DNA of 64,000 nucleotides from Leucogyrophana mollusca (lineage: Eukaryota > Basidiomycota > Agaricomycetes > Boletales): contig MU266372.1 in NCBI GenBank assembly GCA_021014945.1, positions 62,001-126,000 on the forward strand. Direction: 5' to 3'. Below the pieces are notes generated by a model. It worked only from the letters and a program-made list of their open reading frames with translations, did no database searches and was not told where the DNA came from. Below are positions 49,279 through 61,361 of this stretch, one piece after another. Numbering within the stretch: the first letter of the stretch is position 1; each line of letters opens with the position of its first letter. The position numbers were made by a program, and so were the translations under genes.

Positions 49279-50354
49279 TCCATGTTTCTTGCTTTCTGTC
49301 GCTTCTGCTTTCCGGTCCAGTCCGTTGTGATTTTGTCCTTTGTACACGTCAATGATCTACGACAAATGTGCTTTTCCCATCCTATTGACGTGTGATGCTG
49401 GTCAGTTGCCCGCTAAATTCGAACCAACGCACACCAGCAACGCGATCCACGAATTCAACGCCAGCACCTTGAAGAACGTTTTCGTCTGCTTATGTATTCT
49501 AGTCATCCTATTTACTACGTACTCCACGGCTCCGTTTGATCGAAGTCATATATGAGCCCCTTGTGAAAATAACGTGACTTCCTTGCTCTACTTGAACGCT
49601 TCAATAACGGACCATATGATGTCGTCCGGCAAGACAGCGCAAGCACGTCTTCTCTAGGCTAAACGACCTGCGCAGCACTAACGAGACACGCATCAGCAGG
49701 ATCCTGTTTGGAAATCGAGAGAACAAGGAGAGGAGGCGCAATACATTCATGAAAAGGTAATGAACACACGAAATGTCGCTCCCTAAGGGGCAAGGACGGA
49801 CGGATTCTCATTCATAGAGTCGACAGGAGAAGGTTCAGCTAGCTGCTCTCCGTGACAAGCGGGACAGCCATAGTTCCGATAGTGCCACCACCACCGCGAC
49901 CAGCAATGATCGCGATTTCGAAGGGGGATATGGGGGTCAGGAAGACTTGGAAGACCGATATGCGACAACCAGTGGCGAGCACTAATTGGAGACTGAGTCT
50001 GATCGTCAACGCATATCAAGGATGTCGCGGTGTGCTTGGATGGGTTCGATTCAATTGTGTAGTAAAGTACGAAAAGAATGGCTGGGGTGTAGGTTGTACT
50101 GCTGAAAATAAAGTCCAATAAACTACGAAGATGCCTGCAACTGCCCTAAGACGAAAATATATCGATCAATCTATAGACAAAAAGAATGGCAGGGAGATAG
50201 ATGAAAAGGCTGGATGGATGGGGGTGCAAACCGAGTGTTAAACATGAGCATAACCCGGAACCGTCCTACAAATAATCACAAACTGTCGAGGAAACTTCCC
50301 AATGTCCGTCTAATCTACAAGAAGCTTTGCTGTCCGCGGGTTTGAAAACGACCA
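49279..50354. other. Convergent intergenic region, no gene seen
   Basis: About 1.1 kb between two convergent stop codons, so it should hold two 3' UTRs. An open frame of 111 codons at 49783-50118 (minus) begins with TTG and has no recognisable domain. I see no repeats or RNA genes. Confidence 0.45.
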
Positions 50355-53175
50355 CTACGAGCGCCGGGGGGGTGGGGTAATGTGCGGTTCTGGTACAGCT
50401 CGGGCTGCAGCAGCGCTGGAGCATAAAGGTGATGGCGGCGCAGCATCTCCAATCCACGGATTTAGGTAGCTGCACGTAGCAATGGCAACCATGCCACCAG
50501 CAGAGTCAGAAGGATTTGCCCAACCATCACCAGCATTGGCAGTGCTTGACGAACCGACAGAGAATGTTGGCGGCGGCAGGGTTGCGACAGTTCCCGTGGG
50601 CGTGTATGAGGGAAGAACAGCTAGTACACCGCCATTGCTGATTTGTGCGGGTGGCCAGGCATAAGAGGAGCTGACAGCAGGGGCAATCTGTCCAGCGCCT
50701 GCACCACCAGTCTGCCACGCTTGCAGCGGGGGACTCCAGATGTTCTGGTTTTGGCATGTCCCGGAGGCAGTTCGTGGATCTGTGGGCATCCATCCATTCT
50801 GTAAACCAAGCTGGTATGACCACTGGGGGGATTCGACGACCCCAGTTACCGACGAGTTGCCAATCTTCCATGTCCAGAAGAACCAGTTCTATCATCCAGC
50901 TAGAAGTCAGCCATCATTCTCACTCCACAGGAAAATGACAACGCACCTGCAATGCATCCATACTCGCCATCGCGAATTGCTGGATACCCTGCTTCATGGT
51001 CGCATCCCATGTCTGCCAGTTTGTCCATGGATCGCAGCTGCCGACAGCCGGCCAGGTGCCGGAGGTATACGTTCCTTCGTAGCGGGTTCCCAAGTTGACA
51101 CCATTAACCCATAGACCACAGTCGGTAACGGCGTTGCTAAATTCGCCAGCAGCTGTCATGCCGAAGGCGCCCATGGAAGTGTTGAAAGACGAAGCCCAAT
51201 TGTTGCACGGGGTCTGCGCATAGGTCGACATCGCAGCGTCAGATTGACCTCCGAAGCAGATGTAAGGATGTTCGTCAAGGGCAATGCGATCCGCGTTGGG
51301 AAGGAAGCCCGCCCATTTGGTGAGCCCAAGGAAGCCGTCATGGTATGAGACGTAAGGGCCGTTGCCTTCACCAATACCAGAAGCCTCACGGACGTTGTTG
51401 TACGCCTGCATGTAGCTGACAAGGCACATTAGTAGCGAGTCAGCTGCATGAAGACAGGCGCCCTACTATCGCGATAGAGCATCCTGCCCAACTAGGGTGC
51501 CTTGAGGCTCGTTGGTAATTCCAAACATGACCACAACATCCCTGTACTCGGGCTGCGATATGAACTCGGCGATGATTCGAATATAGTCCAATGAGCGCTG
51601 TGCGTTAGCAAGACCCATAGGCCCGTTGAGTACGTTCACTGAACCGAGCTTGCCGGAGTGGTTCCAGCCATTCTGGCTACCAGGAAGAGCATGGAAATCG
51701 AGGTTGATACGGATACCATATTTGCGGGCCCACTCTATGGCCTTGAGGAAGTACCTGAACAAACATTATGAGGCTCCTTGCATGAGGCAAGGCGGAAAGG
51801 CACACACTTCCAGGCGGTTTTGGGAAGGAAAGGCTCGCCAGCACGAGTCTCAATGGCCCAATAAGGAAGAGGAATACGGACGAAGTTGAGGCCAGCGCCT
51901 GCTATTTCCGCGAAATCTATTTCCGTCTGAAACAAGATATTAGTAGGTGCGCTGCTCAAATATGATGATATCTTACGATGAAGGTCTTATAGTGAGTTTC
52001 CAGCTGGTCGAGCCCACCGCTAGCCGTATCGGCAGCCATGCATTCGCTGAGAGTCCATTCATCGACGGGTGTCGGAGTAGAGTTGATGTACTTCTCGAAA
52101 AGAGCGGGAGCACTGTCACGTCAACCAGATTAGCTCAGATTGCGTGTCAACAAACTCAGCCACTTGCATAAACTGCCGGGAAGAGGGGTATGTTAGATAT
52201 GATCAGCGGTGAAAAGTGGCCGTATACTTACTGGTTCCGTGGTCAGCCAACCGCCGAGATTGACGCTAAGGCAGCCGATAAGTAAGCGGCAGGATGCAAA
52301 AAGTATACCCCATACCCAAAAATCCTGTCGGTACCGAATTTGAATGTCTGGTTAAGGGGAGGAGTCCAAGATTGAGCCTGAGCGTTATTGTTGAACGGGT
52401 CATTCGGATCCCAATACCAGGTACCACCAAACGAGTTCGAGTATGTGAATGTCGTGCCATCATCCGTGGTGACCTTGCTTCCGTCACCACCGGTGACAGC
52501 GTTGACAGTGCCAGGCTTTCCTCCACTTGTCGACGAAGGGCTGGCCGGATTAGCGATAGATCCTTGATGATCGAGGTTTTTCGGCCTGATGACAGTGAAA
52601 TAAACTGGTACAACGACGGCAACGACGACGAGGATCAAGCCACCCAGTGCGCCGAGGATGATAAGTCCACGCTTCGACTTCTGGCGGGGGGCAGTGTAGA
52701 CACTTCGCTTCTCAGCAAGATAGCGAGGGGATTGAGAGTCCGTTTCACCGGCGCCCCCAACGTATTCGCTATCACGAGGGTCGTCGCGATAAGCACCAAA
52801 GCCGCTAACGTTAGGCTGGTTGCCCTCAGGGTTGAGAGCATAAACCGACGAGTTGGCAGCGGATGGCGAACTTCGGAATGTGCCCTGCGAAGCAAACGAA
52901 TCACGATGACTTACACCACCCTCGTCATAGAGAGCAGGACCGAGGAAGCGTGGTGCGGCAGCGCCTGCAGGGACGCCTCCGTTGAGACTGGACATCTCAA
53001 CAGGCGGTGTATCAAACCCAGAGGCATGCGGGGAGGGAGGGTCGCGGTAAATGGAGTCTCTGGGTTGATCGTGCGTCAAGGGCAGGGGATCATAAGGAAT
53101 GTTGGGAGAATGTGCTCCGCTGGTGCGTGACATCTCTAGGGGCGGGGTGTCGTGTGGTGTGTTCTGGTCAGCCAT
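50355..53175 (-). CDS. Membrane-anchored exo-beta-1,3-glucanase, GH5
   Basis: The product is a type II membrane glycoside hydrolase acting on cell-wall beta-1,3-glucan. Start MADQNTPHDTPPLE at 53175. Residues 1-165 are Ser/Pro-rich and cytosolic; a basic stop (RQKSKRG) precedes one membrane helix at about 170-196 (LIILGALGGLILVVVAVVVP). The GH5 barrel follows outside the cell: FVRIPLPYWAIE, NLDFHALPGSQNGWNHSG, the acid/base Glu in VMFGITNEPQG, DEHPYICFGGQ, and the nucleophile Glu in AAGEFSNAVTDCGLWVNG, then MDALQNWFFWTWKIG. The C-terminus is Pro/Ser-rich. About seven introns. This architecture matches basidiomycete Exg-type glucanases. No key residue is missing. Confidence 0.93.
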
Positions 53176-53359
53176 CGTCAGTCAGTCAATTCAAAGTAGT
53201 ACAAGTCAGAGAGGAAGCAGAGACGAAGGCTTGCAGAACCCAAAAGGCGAGGTTATAAGGCAAAAGGCCTCATGGTCGCGATACAGGTCTGGTTGTAAAA
53301 ATAAGTAGCCGCTAGAAACTCACTGATAGTTTGTGATGCTGTAAGGTGCCCGCCACTAA

Positions 53360-53410
53360 CAGGATTTGAAATCCTGGTCGGTAATTGACCGGGAGCGTCG
53401 ATAATCGACG
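53360..53410. repeat. Three consecutive hairpin-forming palindromes upstream of the GH5 gene
   Basis: Within 51 bases there are three inverted repeats in a row: CAGGATTTGAAATCCTG (53360-53376, 8-bp arms, one-base centre), GGTC/GACC around a 7-base loop (53376-53390), and CGTCGATAATCGACG (53396-53410, 7-bp arms, one-base centre). They lie about 185-235 bases upstream of the glucanase start. They could be operator-like sites or a folded RNA. They do not form a credible tRNA. Confidence 0.6.
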
Positions 53411-54942
53411 TAAGGAACAAAGAACGAAATCGGAACTTGGAGTAAAAGTTGGGCGAGGCGAAGGAGGAGGAAAAGGTTAAAGATCAAAAGTGGCAAGCCA
53501 GATTCAACGCGGGGTACATGTCCGTGACGTGACTTTTTGTGACTTTAGTCCCGATGCCGCGGCATGCCGACGGTGCCAGCAGTGGGGCGAGGTCACACGT
53601 CGGAGGAACATACCCTTCAGCAACCCTCAAGCACGCATGCGGCATATGTCAGACGAATAAAACGCGCTGTATCCATTCACCAAGTCTATCTTTGCATGAT
53701 CATCAGTCGCCGTTGCGAGGCATAATGATGAAAGGCGATTGAGCGCCAAAACCTGCGCGCATGACTGCCTGTAGGCTCTCTTCCAAAATATCTCCAACTG
53801 AAGATGACGAACCATTGGCGTTCTGTTCGGATTCGATTCCAGCCGCTCACCTGCCGCTCACAGGCGGAGTATGGGGCGGAGTCAAGTTAATTCTGGCCCT
53901 GACAGGTCTTTCGGCTCCGCTGTCGTGCGGAGGTGGATGTGGGTTAGACCCATCCCAATTTCAGTCCAAGGGATGTCGACGAGGAAGCGTCTGTAGAGTG
54001 GTTGTGGTGAGAGGGCAAGGTGGGTGTCCGTGGGTATCACGACAACGCGCCTGGCGCTGGCTATATACACCTTGCCTATCTTTGTACGTGAGTTCGAAGC
54101 GGCGAAGCAGCGGCGGGTGGAGCCATCCGCCACTTTCGAAACTTCGCACCGCTCTTACTAATCCGCTGAAGGTGCCGTACCATTGCCATTGCTTCTGTAA
54201 GTGCAACCAGCTGATTTTTGACCTTTGAAGCCCACCCGGACGGCTATTCACTTGATCATCGAGCGAGAGTTTTAGGAACGTCCAACGGATCAAACCACTC
54301 TCAAACCTTTCCCAGCGCCGAGGTATGTACCTCACACCCTGAATTTATATCACTCCGATGAGCATGGGGATCCACCCTCCGAACAGCTCGTGGGGGGTTC
54401 GAGAGTCACATTTCCACAATATCCTGCACCACGTAGCCGTGTTCTTGTGCCAGCAATAACATTATAGTTGTCGAAGTCGTCGTCGGCTATCACACTATTG
54501 AGTGGCATTCGCGATGCTTGCTTTGGAATTCACTTTGTTCATTAAATAAAATAAAAGGTAGTGTCTCCTTCACTGACGCTGTGTTCTGGCTACCAGTCCA
54601 TCCCAGTCAACGTTTTGGGTTCTACTGTAATCCGGACGGTCCATACTTTCAAGAGGCGAATCTATGAACCATGGGTCGGATGCAAAGCGAGAAGTCCAAT
54701 TCTTCGCCGCGAATTCGGCTCGTGGTAGAGAACTTTCATTCAAGGGGGCTACATAAAATCCAATCCTTATGACCCTCGAGCATCGGTGGCACGTTCATTA
54801 TGGCATACCACGCTTAGTCTCACTGATTCCACCATAGAACTCCTCAAGGCGTTGAGTGTGAGCTGCGTTTCAATGTGTAGCATCTCACCTACCCGCAAAG
54901 AACAAAAGATAGTCTGAGAGTTTTGTGAGAGACCTCCAGCAA
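53411..54942. other. Gene-poor region, nothing supported
   Basis: About 1.5 kb. Short open frames occur on both strands, the longest 155 codons at 53761-54228 (plus), without domain signatures or matching splice signals. The left part probably contains the distal promoter of the glucanase gene. Confidence 0.4.
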
Positions 54943-55500
54943 TCACGCCTTCTTGGTGACGAGAACGAGACTGCACGCGCTTTTCTTTGCCCACCGATCG
55001 TAGGTTATATCAATGGTCTGCTCAATCCCTGGCAGCGAAACGATCTGCGTCGTGCATCGGGTGAATGTCCGAGGTACCGCAATTCGCACTGTATACACGC
55101 TCATGCGCTGGCATCGGAAGTCTTGCCCGGTGACATGCGCTCCGAGATGTTGATCTTCGACTTCCACCCGCCGTCAATACGGTCCCCTTCCACACGGCGG
55201 TCCCTTATTTCTGCTACACCGCGGTTCATCGACACGTGGAAATGGTACGTTACTCAGATTTTTTCGTCATCATGTGTATTTGTCAGTGTGATGCTTTCAA
55301 TGCGCTGGCATATAGGCCGCAACCGCATGTCATCACTTCAAGTGCACCCGGTTGTGAAAGCATCACGACTCACAATGAAATATAACATTCGTTCTCAGCG
55401 AGTGCTCTTCGACCAGCCTCTCACAGCTTCGTTATTGGACCAGATCAGACCATCGCCCTTCGCGAACAGCGACCTTGGGCTTTTCAAGCTGGAACACGTA
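54943..55500 (-). pseudogene. Possible broken hypothetical gene
   Basis: Minus-strand pieces have coding character but change frame. One piece reads RGVAEIRDRRVEGDRIDGGW and continues to ERMSPGKTSDASA; it then needs a one-base shift to continue as VYTVRIAVPRTFTR and ITYDRWAKKSACSLVLVTKK to a stop at 54943-54945. A further upstream piece reads SLFAKGDGLIWSNNEAVRG. No family is recognised. The opposite strand also has a long frame (54925-55575, GTG start), so strand assignment is not certain. Confidence 0.3.
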
Positions 55501-58200
55501 CGTGAGCGGAAGTCCTGTATTCCTCACTTCATATCCCCACGAACTCGCCGTCTTCTATTCTGTGTGTCGCTCTGAATATCTCCACAGCCCCATCTTCGGG
55601 TTTTCCCCACCACAAGGTGCGCTGGACCTCTAGTTTTGCGTTTACTGGAATGTCATCAGAGGGCGCTTACCTTAATTAACATGGCCTCTCGGTCCGATCT
55701 TTTCCCCCACAAACGTTAAACTTCTGGTTCTTGGTACGGAAAAGTCGGGTGTTTTTTGACAGCAAGAATGTATCAGTTTCACACCTCTTTGCATTTGGGA
55801 CTGATGTCCGTCCAAGTGACTATTACTGGACACCTTTTGTTTGCGGGGTACTTCCGGTTAGAGGTGGCTGCCCGGGTCAGTTCCTCCCATGACTGTTCCA
55901 TCTCGTTGGAGGTCCCACTGAGTCCCTCCTTCATCTTAATCATGCCACACTATCAGTGCGTTCTTCTCGTACATGTGTTATTCACTTATGTGCACTTAAT
56001 ATTCATCGTAGTCCTGCGCTAGAGGGAAACAGCTGAAGCATCCACCACTGGTCGCGCGTAAAACTTATTCCATCCATTTGATGAACACACTCTAAGAAGT
56101 TAAACGGCATCCAAAACATGAGATATATGCCTTGATACTATTGGGCCAGCGGAACGTACCTTCGTCATCTGGCTCGTCGAAGCAACGATGCCAGCCGTGG
56201 TTCCCCTGCACGCATGGAGAAAACAATACAAGGACAAATGCGGACCGGAAAAGAAAGCGTGGACTCTAAGCTGAGAGAATTGTGTATGGTTCGAATTGGC
56301 AGCGTCGGGGAGTCGGGGATAAGGCCCGGATCGAAGGCGTGGTGGAAGCCTTAGTGTGTCTGCCATGTCAAACCCCGGGGTGTGTTTCCTCATGCTGTGT
56401 AACTTTGAAGCATAAGAGCGTCCCCTAGTCAATATTCTCTACGGCTGAAGGAATTTCGCATCCCTCTTCAGTTGGACCCTTTCGGGAGTCCGAGGTAACC
56501 CCTGGAGCTGTTGAGCTAAGAATGAGTCGCGTGGAATTGTTGTTCGGGCGCCTTGCTTGAGAAACAGTGCCCATAGACCTTCTTTCCATGACACAATTGC
56601 TAGCTGGCACTGTATGTTCTTCACGCTCCCTCGTCATGATTCGGACATCCGGCTCGTCGAAGTTTCTGTGTGTGTTATGTTCTTTAGATCCAGTGCCCGA
56701 TTTATCGATCAGGTTTGTGTTCCAGTGCCGCGGGAGTAAATATCGTCTGGAGTCGGACTTTGTCAATGTCCAAAACGAACCTCTTCATACCCATTCCCGC
56801 TCTGGTGGATACCATCGCCCTCTGGGCAGCCCCGGACACGCACGGCTACGCAACTACGTACCCTCTGACGCGTGATCCGATTAATCCGATTAACCCGAAT
56901 TCTTGAATCCCTTTAACAGTTGTACGCTATTCAATCTCATCCATTTCTGACTGGACAGGATCAACTGGTGTTGTGCATTTTCTGGATCTAACCATCGAAC
57001 TAGCATGTCACCATGTCAGTGATCGAATACGTATAGTGTTTGCTGCCCCTCGAGCTCCATAATATGACACACCTCATCAGTATGCAGATACCGTATTTCG
57101 ATATTCCAAGCAATGTCTACAATGTGTAAGTTTCCGCGGATTTCTTAACTATATGCTGGCGTATTGGTAATATCGATGTCCAGATGTTCCCTCAGATACC
57201 GAATTAGTTGCTGTGATACACTATACTAACTCAATGCAAACCCGGAAATCGGAGTCGCGCGTCTTGTTGCTTTTATAAAATCCCGCCATCCGCTTTGAAG
57301 CGTTGGTAAGATGGTGAGACAAGTTCTCGTGAATGAAACACCTCTGAGTTACTGTGGCGGATACACAAGTTATTTGCCTTGCAGAAAATGGGGTCCGGGT
57401 AAGACAAGCTGTGCATCAAGGATATCGATGCGATAGGCGAAGTTTCATTCAACTAGGCTGTAGCGCGACCGACAATTGTGGCTCGCTTTGTGGATGGGAC
57501 TTAGTAACTTCGATGCTCCATTATGCGGGGGTGAATGGCCGCTACGCTGTAGGTCATTCTTTTCGTGCGGGTTTACCTTTTGTAAAATATTTAGTCTATT
57601 GCGGTCGTAAATCAGAGGTTTTCTTTCGACGACAAATTTTGAAAGAGAAACTCTGCATGATAGCGTACATGTCCAAGGAAAGGATCGGTTGATGTATGTG
57701 ATTGTACTTGCGCAGTTTTCTCTCTAAGAAGATACTGATTTTTTAGAGAGAAACCTATGCTAGGACAATCCAGTAGAGGGGGAATTGTTAGTAGTAGGAG
57801 ACAGAGGGGAGGTTACCCGTACTGTGATACATAGGTGCAACTATATATGACTCGGACTGGACCGTGGTGACCATTGCGTTACCATTACTCTTCTTCTTTT
57901 TTTTTTTTTTTATGCTTCAGGATTATGACACCTGAATGCGTACGCCGCGGGTTTCGTGGGGGGAGGAATTTTGCGAGAAGAGAAGATAGAGGGAGTGTCG
58001 GACCGGGTCCAGGGGGTGCCCGATAGGGCTGTTTCTATACGCAGATACAGTGGATAGATGACGTGCAGTCAGTTAGAATAATGTAGTATAATGCTTGAGT
58101 AATGTATACTAAAGATGCTGATAGCCTAAATCGGATATAACACAATGTCTGCATACATCGATCAACAGACTGTATGATAAGTAAGATGAAGTACCCTCAT
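55501..58200. other. Gene-poor region with simple sequence
   Basis: About 2.7 kb with no supported gene. It has a 15-base T run at 57897-57911 and a hairpin at 57717-57753. Small open frames, for example about 46 codons from 56767 ending in NPINPINPNS, lack supporting evidence. Confidence 0.4.
57717..57753. repeat. Inverted repeat, 11-bp arms
   Basis: The arms TTTCTCTCTAA (57717-57727) and TTAGAGAGAAA (57743-57753) are perfect reverse complements around a 15-base spacer. It lies in a gene-poor region; it could be a terminator-like hairpin, the edge of a decayed mobile element, or chance. Confidence 0.6.
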
Positions 58201-60510
58201 CTTGTTTCAGTTTCATATACACTGCAGGATGACCACCGTCGTTTACTTGTCCGACAGCGAAGACACAGGCTTTATACGCATCCGCAATCGTGATAATCGA
58301 ACACTCGCACACAGCATCGTTGAGATCCTCCAAAATCCGACTTCAGTCGGATTTCTTCACACCACTGTTGGAGATAGATCCACGGTTGAGTCGTGCTGTC
58401 TATTCGTTCTGTTCGATGCCGATTTGCAAAGGAGTCGTACAGCTCGGTATCTCGTGCTACTTTGTGGTCGCAGGCGTGGTACATTTCGGTCAGCGCAGTT
58501 GGCAAATTTATTCGCCATCATAGAGGCATGTTCTAGGTAAGTGAGTCTCACATGTAATAATAAGACAATGCTGCACCAACCACAATGCAGAGCCAGGATG
58601 TCTAGATGGGATTGAGGACGGACAACATGCGCGTTTCCCTACATACTCAAAGTTACTTAGTATGTACAAGTGAAGATAGGTCATTGTCCAGGACGTATTA
58701 ACATTATATTTCAGACATTTTCGAAAACGTCCCGAACCCACCACGGTTCATACCACAAATGAAATCTACGCTTTCAATGAGAGTGTGTCGTCAAGCCGGA
58801 GCGTTGGATTTATTTCCATGATAGGGAGTATAAGCCTAGGGGATTGCGCTGGCACTGTCACTGCGGTGTATCCAAGGAACAATTGTATTTAAAGGTGCAA
58901 CCGGACTACAGTGACCTACCACGGGCATCAACGCTTACTCGCTGAATCGTATCAGCCTGGTATCTTTCCACCCTCCCAGCTGACCACAGAGATTATTGTC
59001 TTTTGCAACTTCAAGCCCCTAGTTTTCGTTTATCTCGTGTATTGCGTGACATGCGCAAAATGGACGAGACCGAGTCGCATCGAGCACTGTCTGGATCCAA
59101 TTATTGCAATAGTACGCTGGTAACTGCATAGATTTTGCGCTCGCCTCGATACACAGCTATGTACCATCGACCCTCAAAATCAATTTCATTTTTGGTAAGG
59201 GAATTTAGTACTGGTTTTCGCAGGGTTTCGCACTGGGTGATGGGGCCGTGGTGCTGCCACATTCGTTCACTCACCTTGTGTGACCGATATAACGGAGGTA
59301 CGAAATTATCATGTGGCTGTCGTCGTGCTAGTACACACTGCAGTACTAATCGCCCTTCAGATGCGTTTTGGGCGTGCATACCATCCTACGCGAGATATCA
59401 AGCTTGCACGACTGAACACCTCCATGTCGCAAACGCAACCACGCGAGTCGTCTCCCCGGTTATTGGCCAGTCGTTAACCCTGAGACCTCGCACTGATGGA
59501 AAAGCGACAAACAATGAATTATGGTATTAAGAACTTACTATCAAGCTTTTGAATGAACAACTTGACGTGATCGAGCATGTTTAGCGGGCAAACTTTAGAG
59601 CATGCCACAGATGAATTCAGGCAACATCTCAACGCTATTGTGCCGAGCTTGAAACAGTGAGTACGTCCGCTCGGCGTGCAGAATTTGAACACGTTTATAC
59701 TGTTGTCAACGTGCATGCCTGACACTGCGCCATCGATGGATGTTATGTTTTGTGATGTCCACCGTTCTTGCAGGGGTATCCTTCCAAATCCGACACCGGA
59801 TCATCATGATCTGCGACAGAGGTGAAATCATTCAGATGTACTTCAGGTTACTGGGACAGTTGCAGATGCAAGAGGTTGTGTGCAGAGAGGAAGTGGCCCT
59901 CTGTTAGGGCTGGAAACGATGGATTTAGTGCTGTCATGCCTACCAATATAATTGAAGCAGCGAAACCACATATGTCCTCCTTCAACGTTGAGAAATTTGG
60001 GGACCTCTACTTGACGTCGAAGCCGATCGGATGTATAGTTGATTTACCGCATTTTGGGAGGAGATTATAGCCAGAAACCTTTTGAGATTGTAAAGTACAA
60101 CGGTATCGTGATCAACTATTGACCTTGCTTCACCTGCATGTACAATATGACAAATATACAGATTCGGACCGAGGACAGAAGCTGGGACCAGATTAATGGT
60201 TTACATAAGAACCTAGACCCCAATTGAGTCCGCAAATATGGGGCGCCGTGGCATGGACCAACAAGCCACCTGTTAAAATTCGATTTGCGCCCGAATGCCA
60301 TAATATTCCTCCGAAACACTGAGTTCCCATCTAACTGGGTTCGGTTTGGCACATCGAACACAAAACTCCAACGTCAATGATCAACTCCCCACCGGATTAT
60401 TCCTTCGATACGGGAACTCTCATTAGTTCGGTCATCTCAGTATAAATGTGATACCTTTTTCTACTAAGTATCCTCTTGCACATCGCACTATCAGCCAGCC
60501 ATCGCTTGGA
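58201..60510. other. Scattered coding-like fragments, no gene model
   Basis: Several short open stretches look partly coding, for example a plus-strand run of about 60 codons ending at about 58890 (NESVSSSRSVGFISMIGSI) and MFSGQTLEHATDEFRQHLN near 59578. Minus-strand runs also exist at 58109-58500. I could not join them with consistent splice sites. They may be remnants of accessory genes or a fast-evolving gene. Confidence 0.3.
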
Positions 60511-61361
60511 ATGTCAGTCATCCGTTACAATAAACCTCCCACGACCAATAGATCTGATTCGGTCCGCTATTTCCTCCTCCTTCGGCGAATATCACCTCGT
60601 TGTATGCTACACTTCTTGAAGGAGAATTGACGTGGTTCTGACATACGATTTTCAACCTAGTCCGATTCGTAGATGTCTACCCCACTCACGGCGTGGAATT
60701 AGACGAACGACAACAGCACAGAATTGTAGATGTGCTTAGCGCCCCTTATGACGATATACCAAATTTTCGTTATGATGAATTTCATTGGGCGCGCTCGCAG
60801 TCACTCGCTGATATGTTGACGGTGAGTTCAATCAACGGCTCTCTTCAAGTATCTCACATACGTGCTACAATGTAGCCAAACTCTCGTCGCTACAACATGT
60901 CGCTGCACGACGACTTACATTTTATATCTGATGCAAGTGCACCAGCCCTCGTTATGTGGGAAAAACTTTCACCGTCGTCACCATTTCGCAAAGCGGCCAC
61001 ACACGCTGCTCATTTCTGGGTTTCTACGTCCGCCCCATGCTCCGGAATGGCCTTTGCCCATTTCTTATTGGCCTTTGTACAAATGTACGGCGATCATCCA
61101 CAGCGTGAAGTGGAAGGTGTCGTGAGTAAGTACATTGTTGGTCTTGGATATCTTGTGGACCAGGGCGGCGTAGGTGGCACCATATTATGTCATAATCGGA
61201 TACTGGATCCGAACAAGGACATTACTCGCTATGACGCAAGCAATACAAAGTATCATTGCATCGGTGGGCGACTTTTTGCGGTTATTCACCTACCAAAAAC
61301 CCGGGGCGATGATCTTCATTCAATCAGACAAATGGTCAGCTGTATTCATCTTTCTGAGTAA
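60511..61361 (+). CDS. Orphan hypothetical protein, three exons
   Basis: Exons 60511-60601, 60661-60821 and 60876-61361 join with perfect phase through introns of 59 and 54 nt that have normal GT-AG ends and a CTGAC branch-like word in the first. The 245-residue product starts MSVIRYNKPPTTNRSDS, and continues VDVYPTHGVELDERQQHR, SAPYDDIPNFRYDEFHWAR and AAHFWVSTSAPCSGMAFAHF. I do not recognise a family. A hydrophobic stretch (MAFAHFLLAFVQMYG) is too short to call a membrane segment. Positions 61122-61163 (GTGAGTAAG to GACCAG, 42 nt) could be a further intron that keeps frame, and a donor-like GTAAG overlaps the stop, so the 3' end is uncertain. Confidence 0.6.

Noticed and set aside
49783..50118. 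Small minus-strand gene between EAF1 and the glucanase gene
   Set aside because: It begins with TTG, has no recognisable domain or splice pattern and lies where two 3' UTRs are expected.
53345..53415. Possible tRNA-Ser(UGA) on the plus strand
   Set aside because: The 53360-53376 arm could hold TGA as anticodon and a variable-arm-like stem follows, but there is no D arm, no paired acceptor stem and no TTCRA T-loop.
54925..55575. 216-codon plus-strand gene
   Set aside because: It starts at GTG, lacks domain signatures, and competing coding-like pieces are on the opposite strand.
57897..57911. Poly-T run as a retroelement tail
   Set aside because: There is no adjacent coding remnant, no target-site duplication and the run is only 15 bases.
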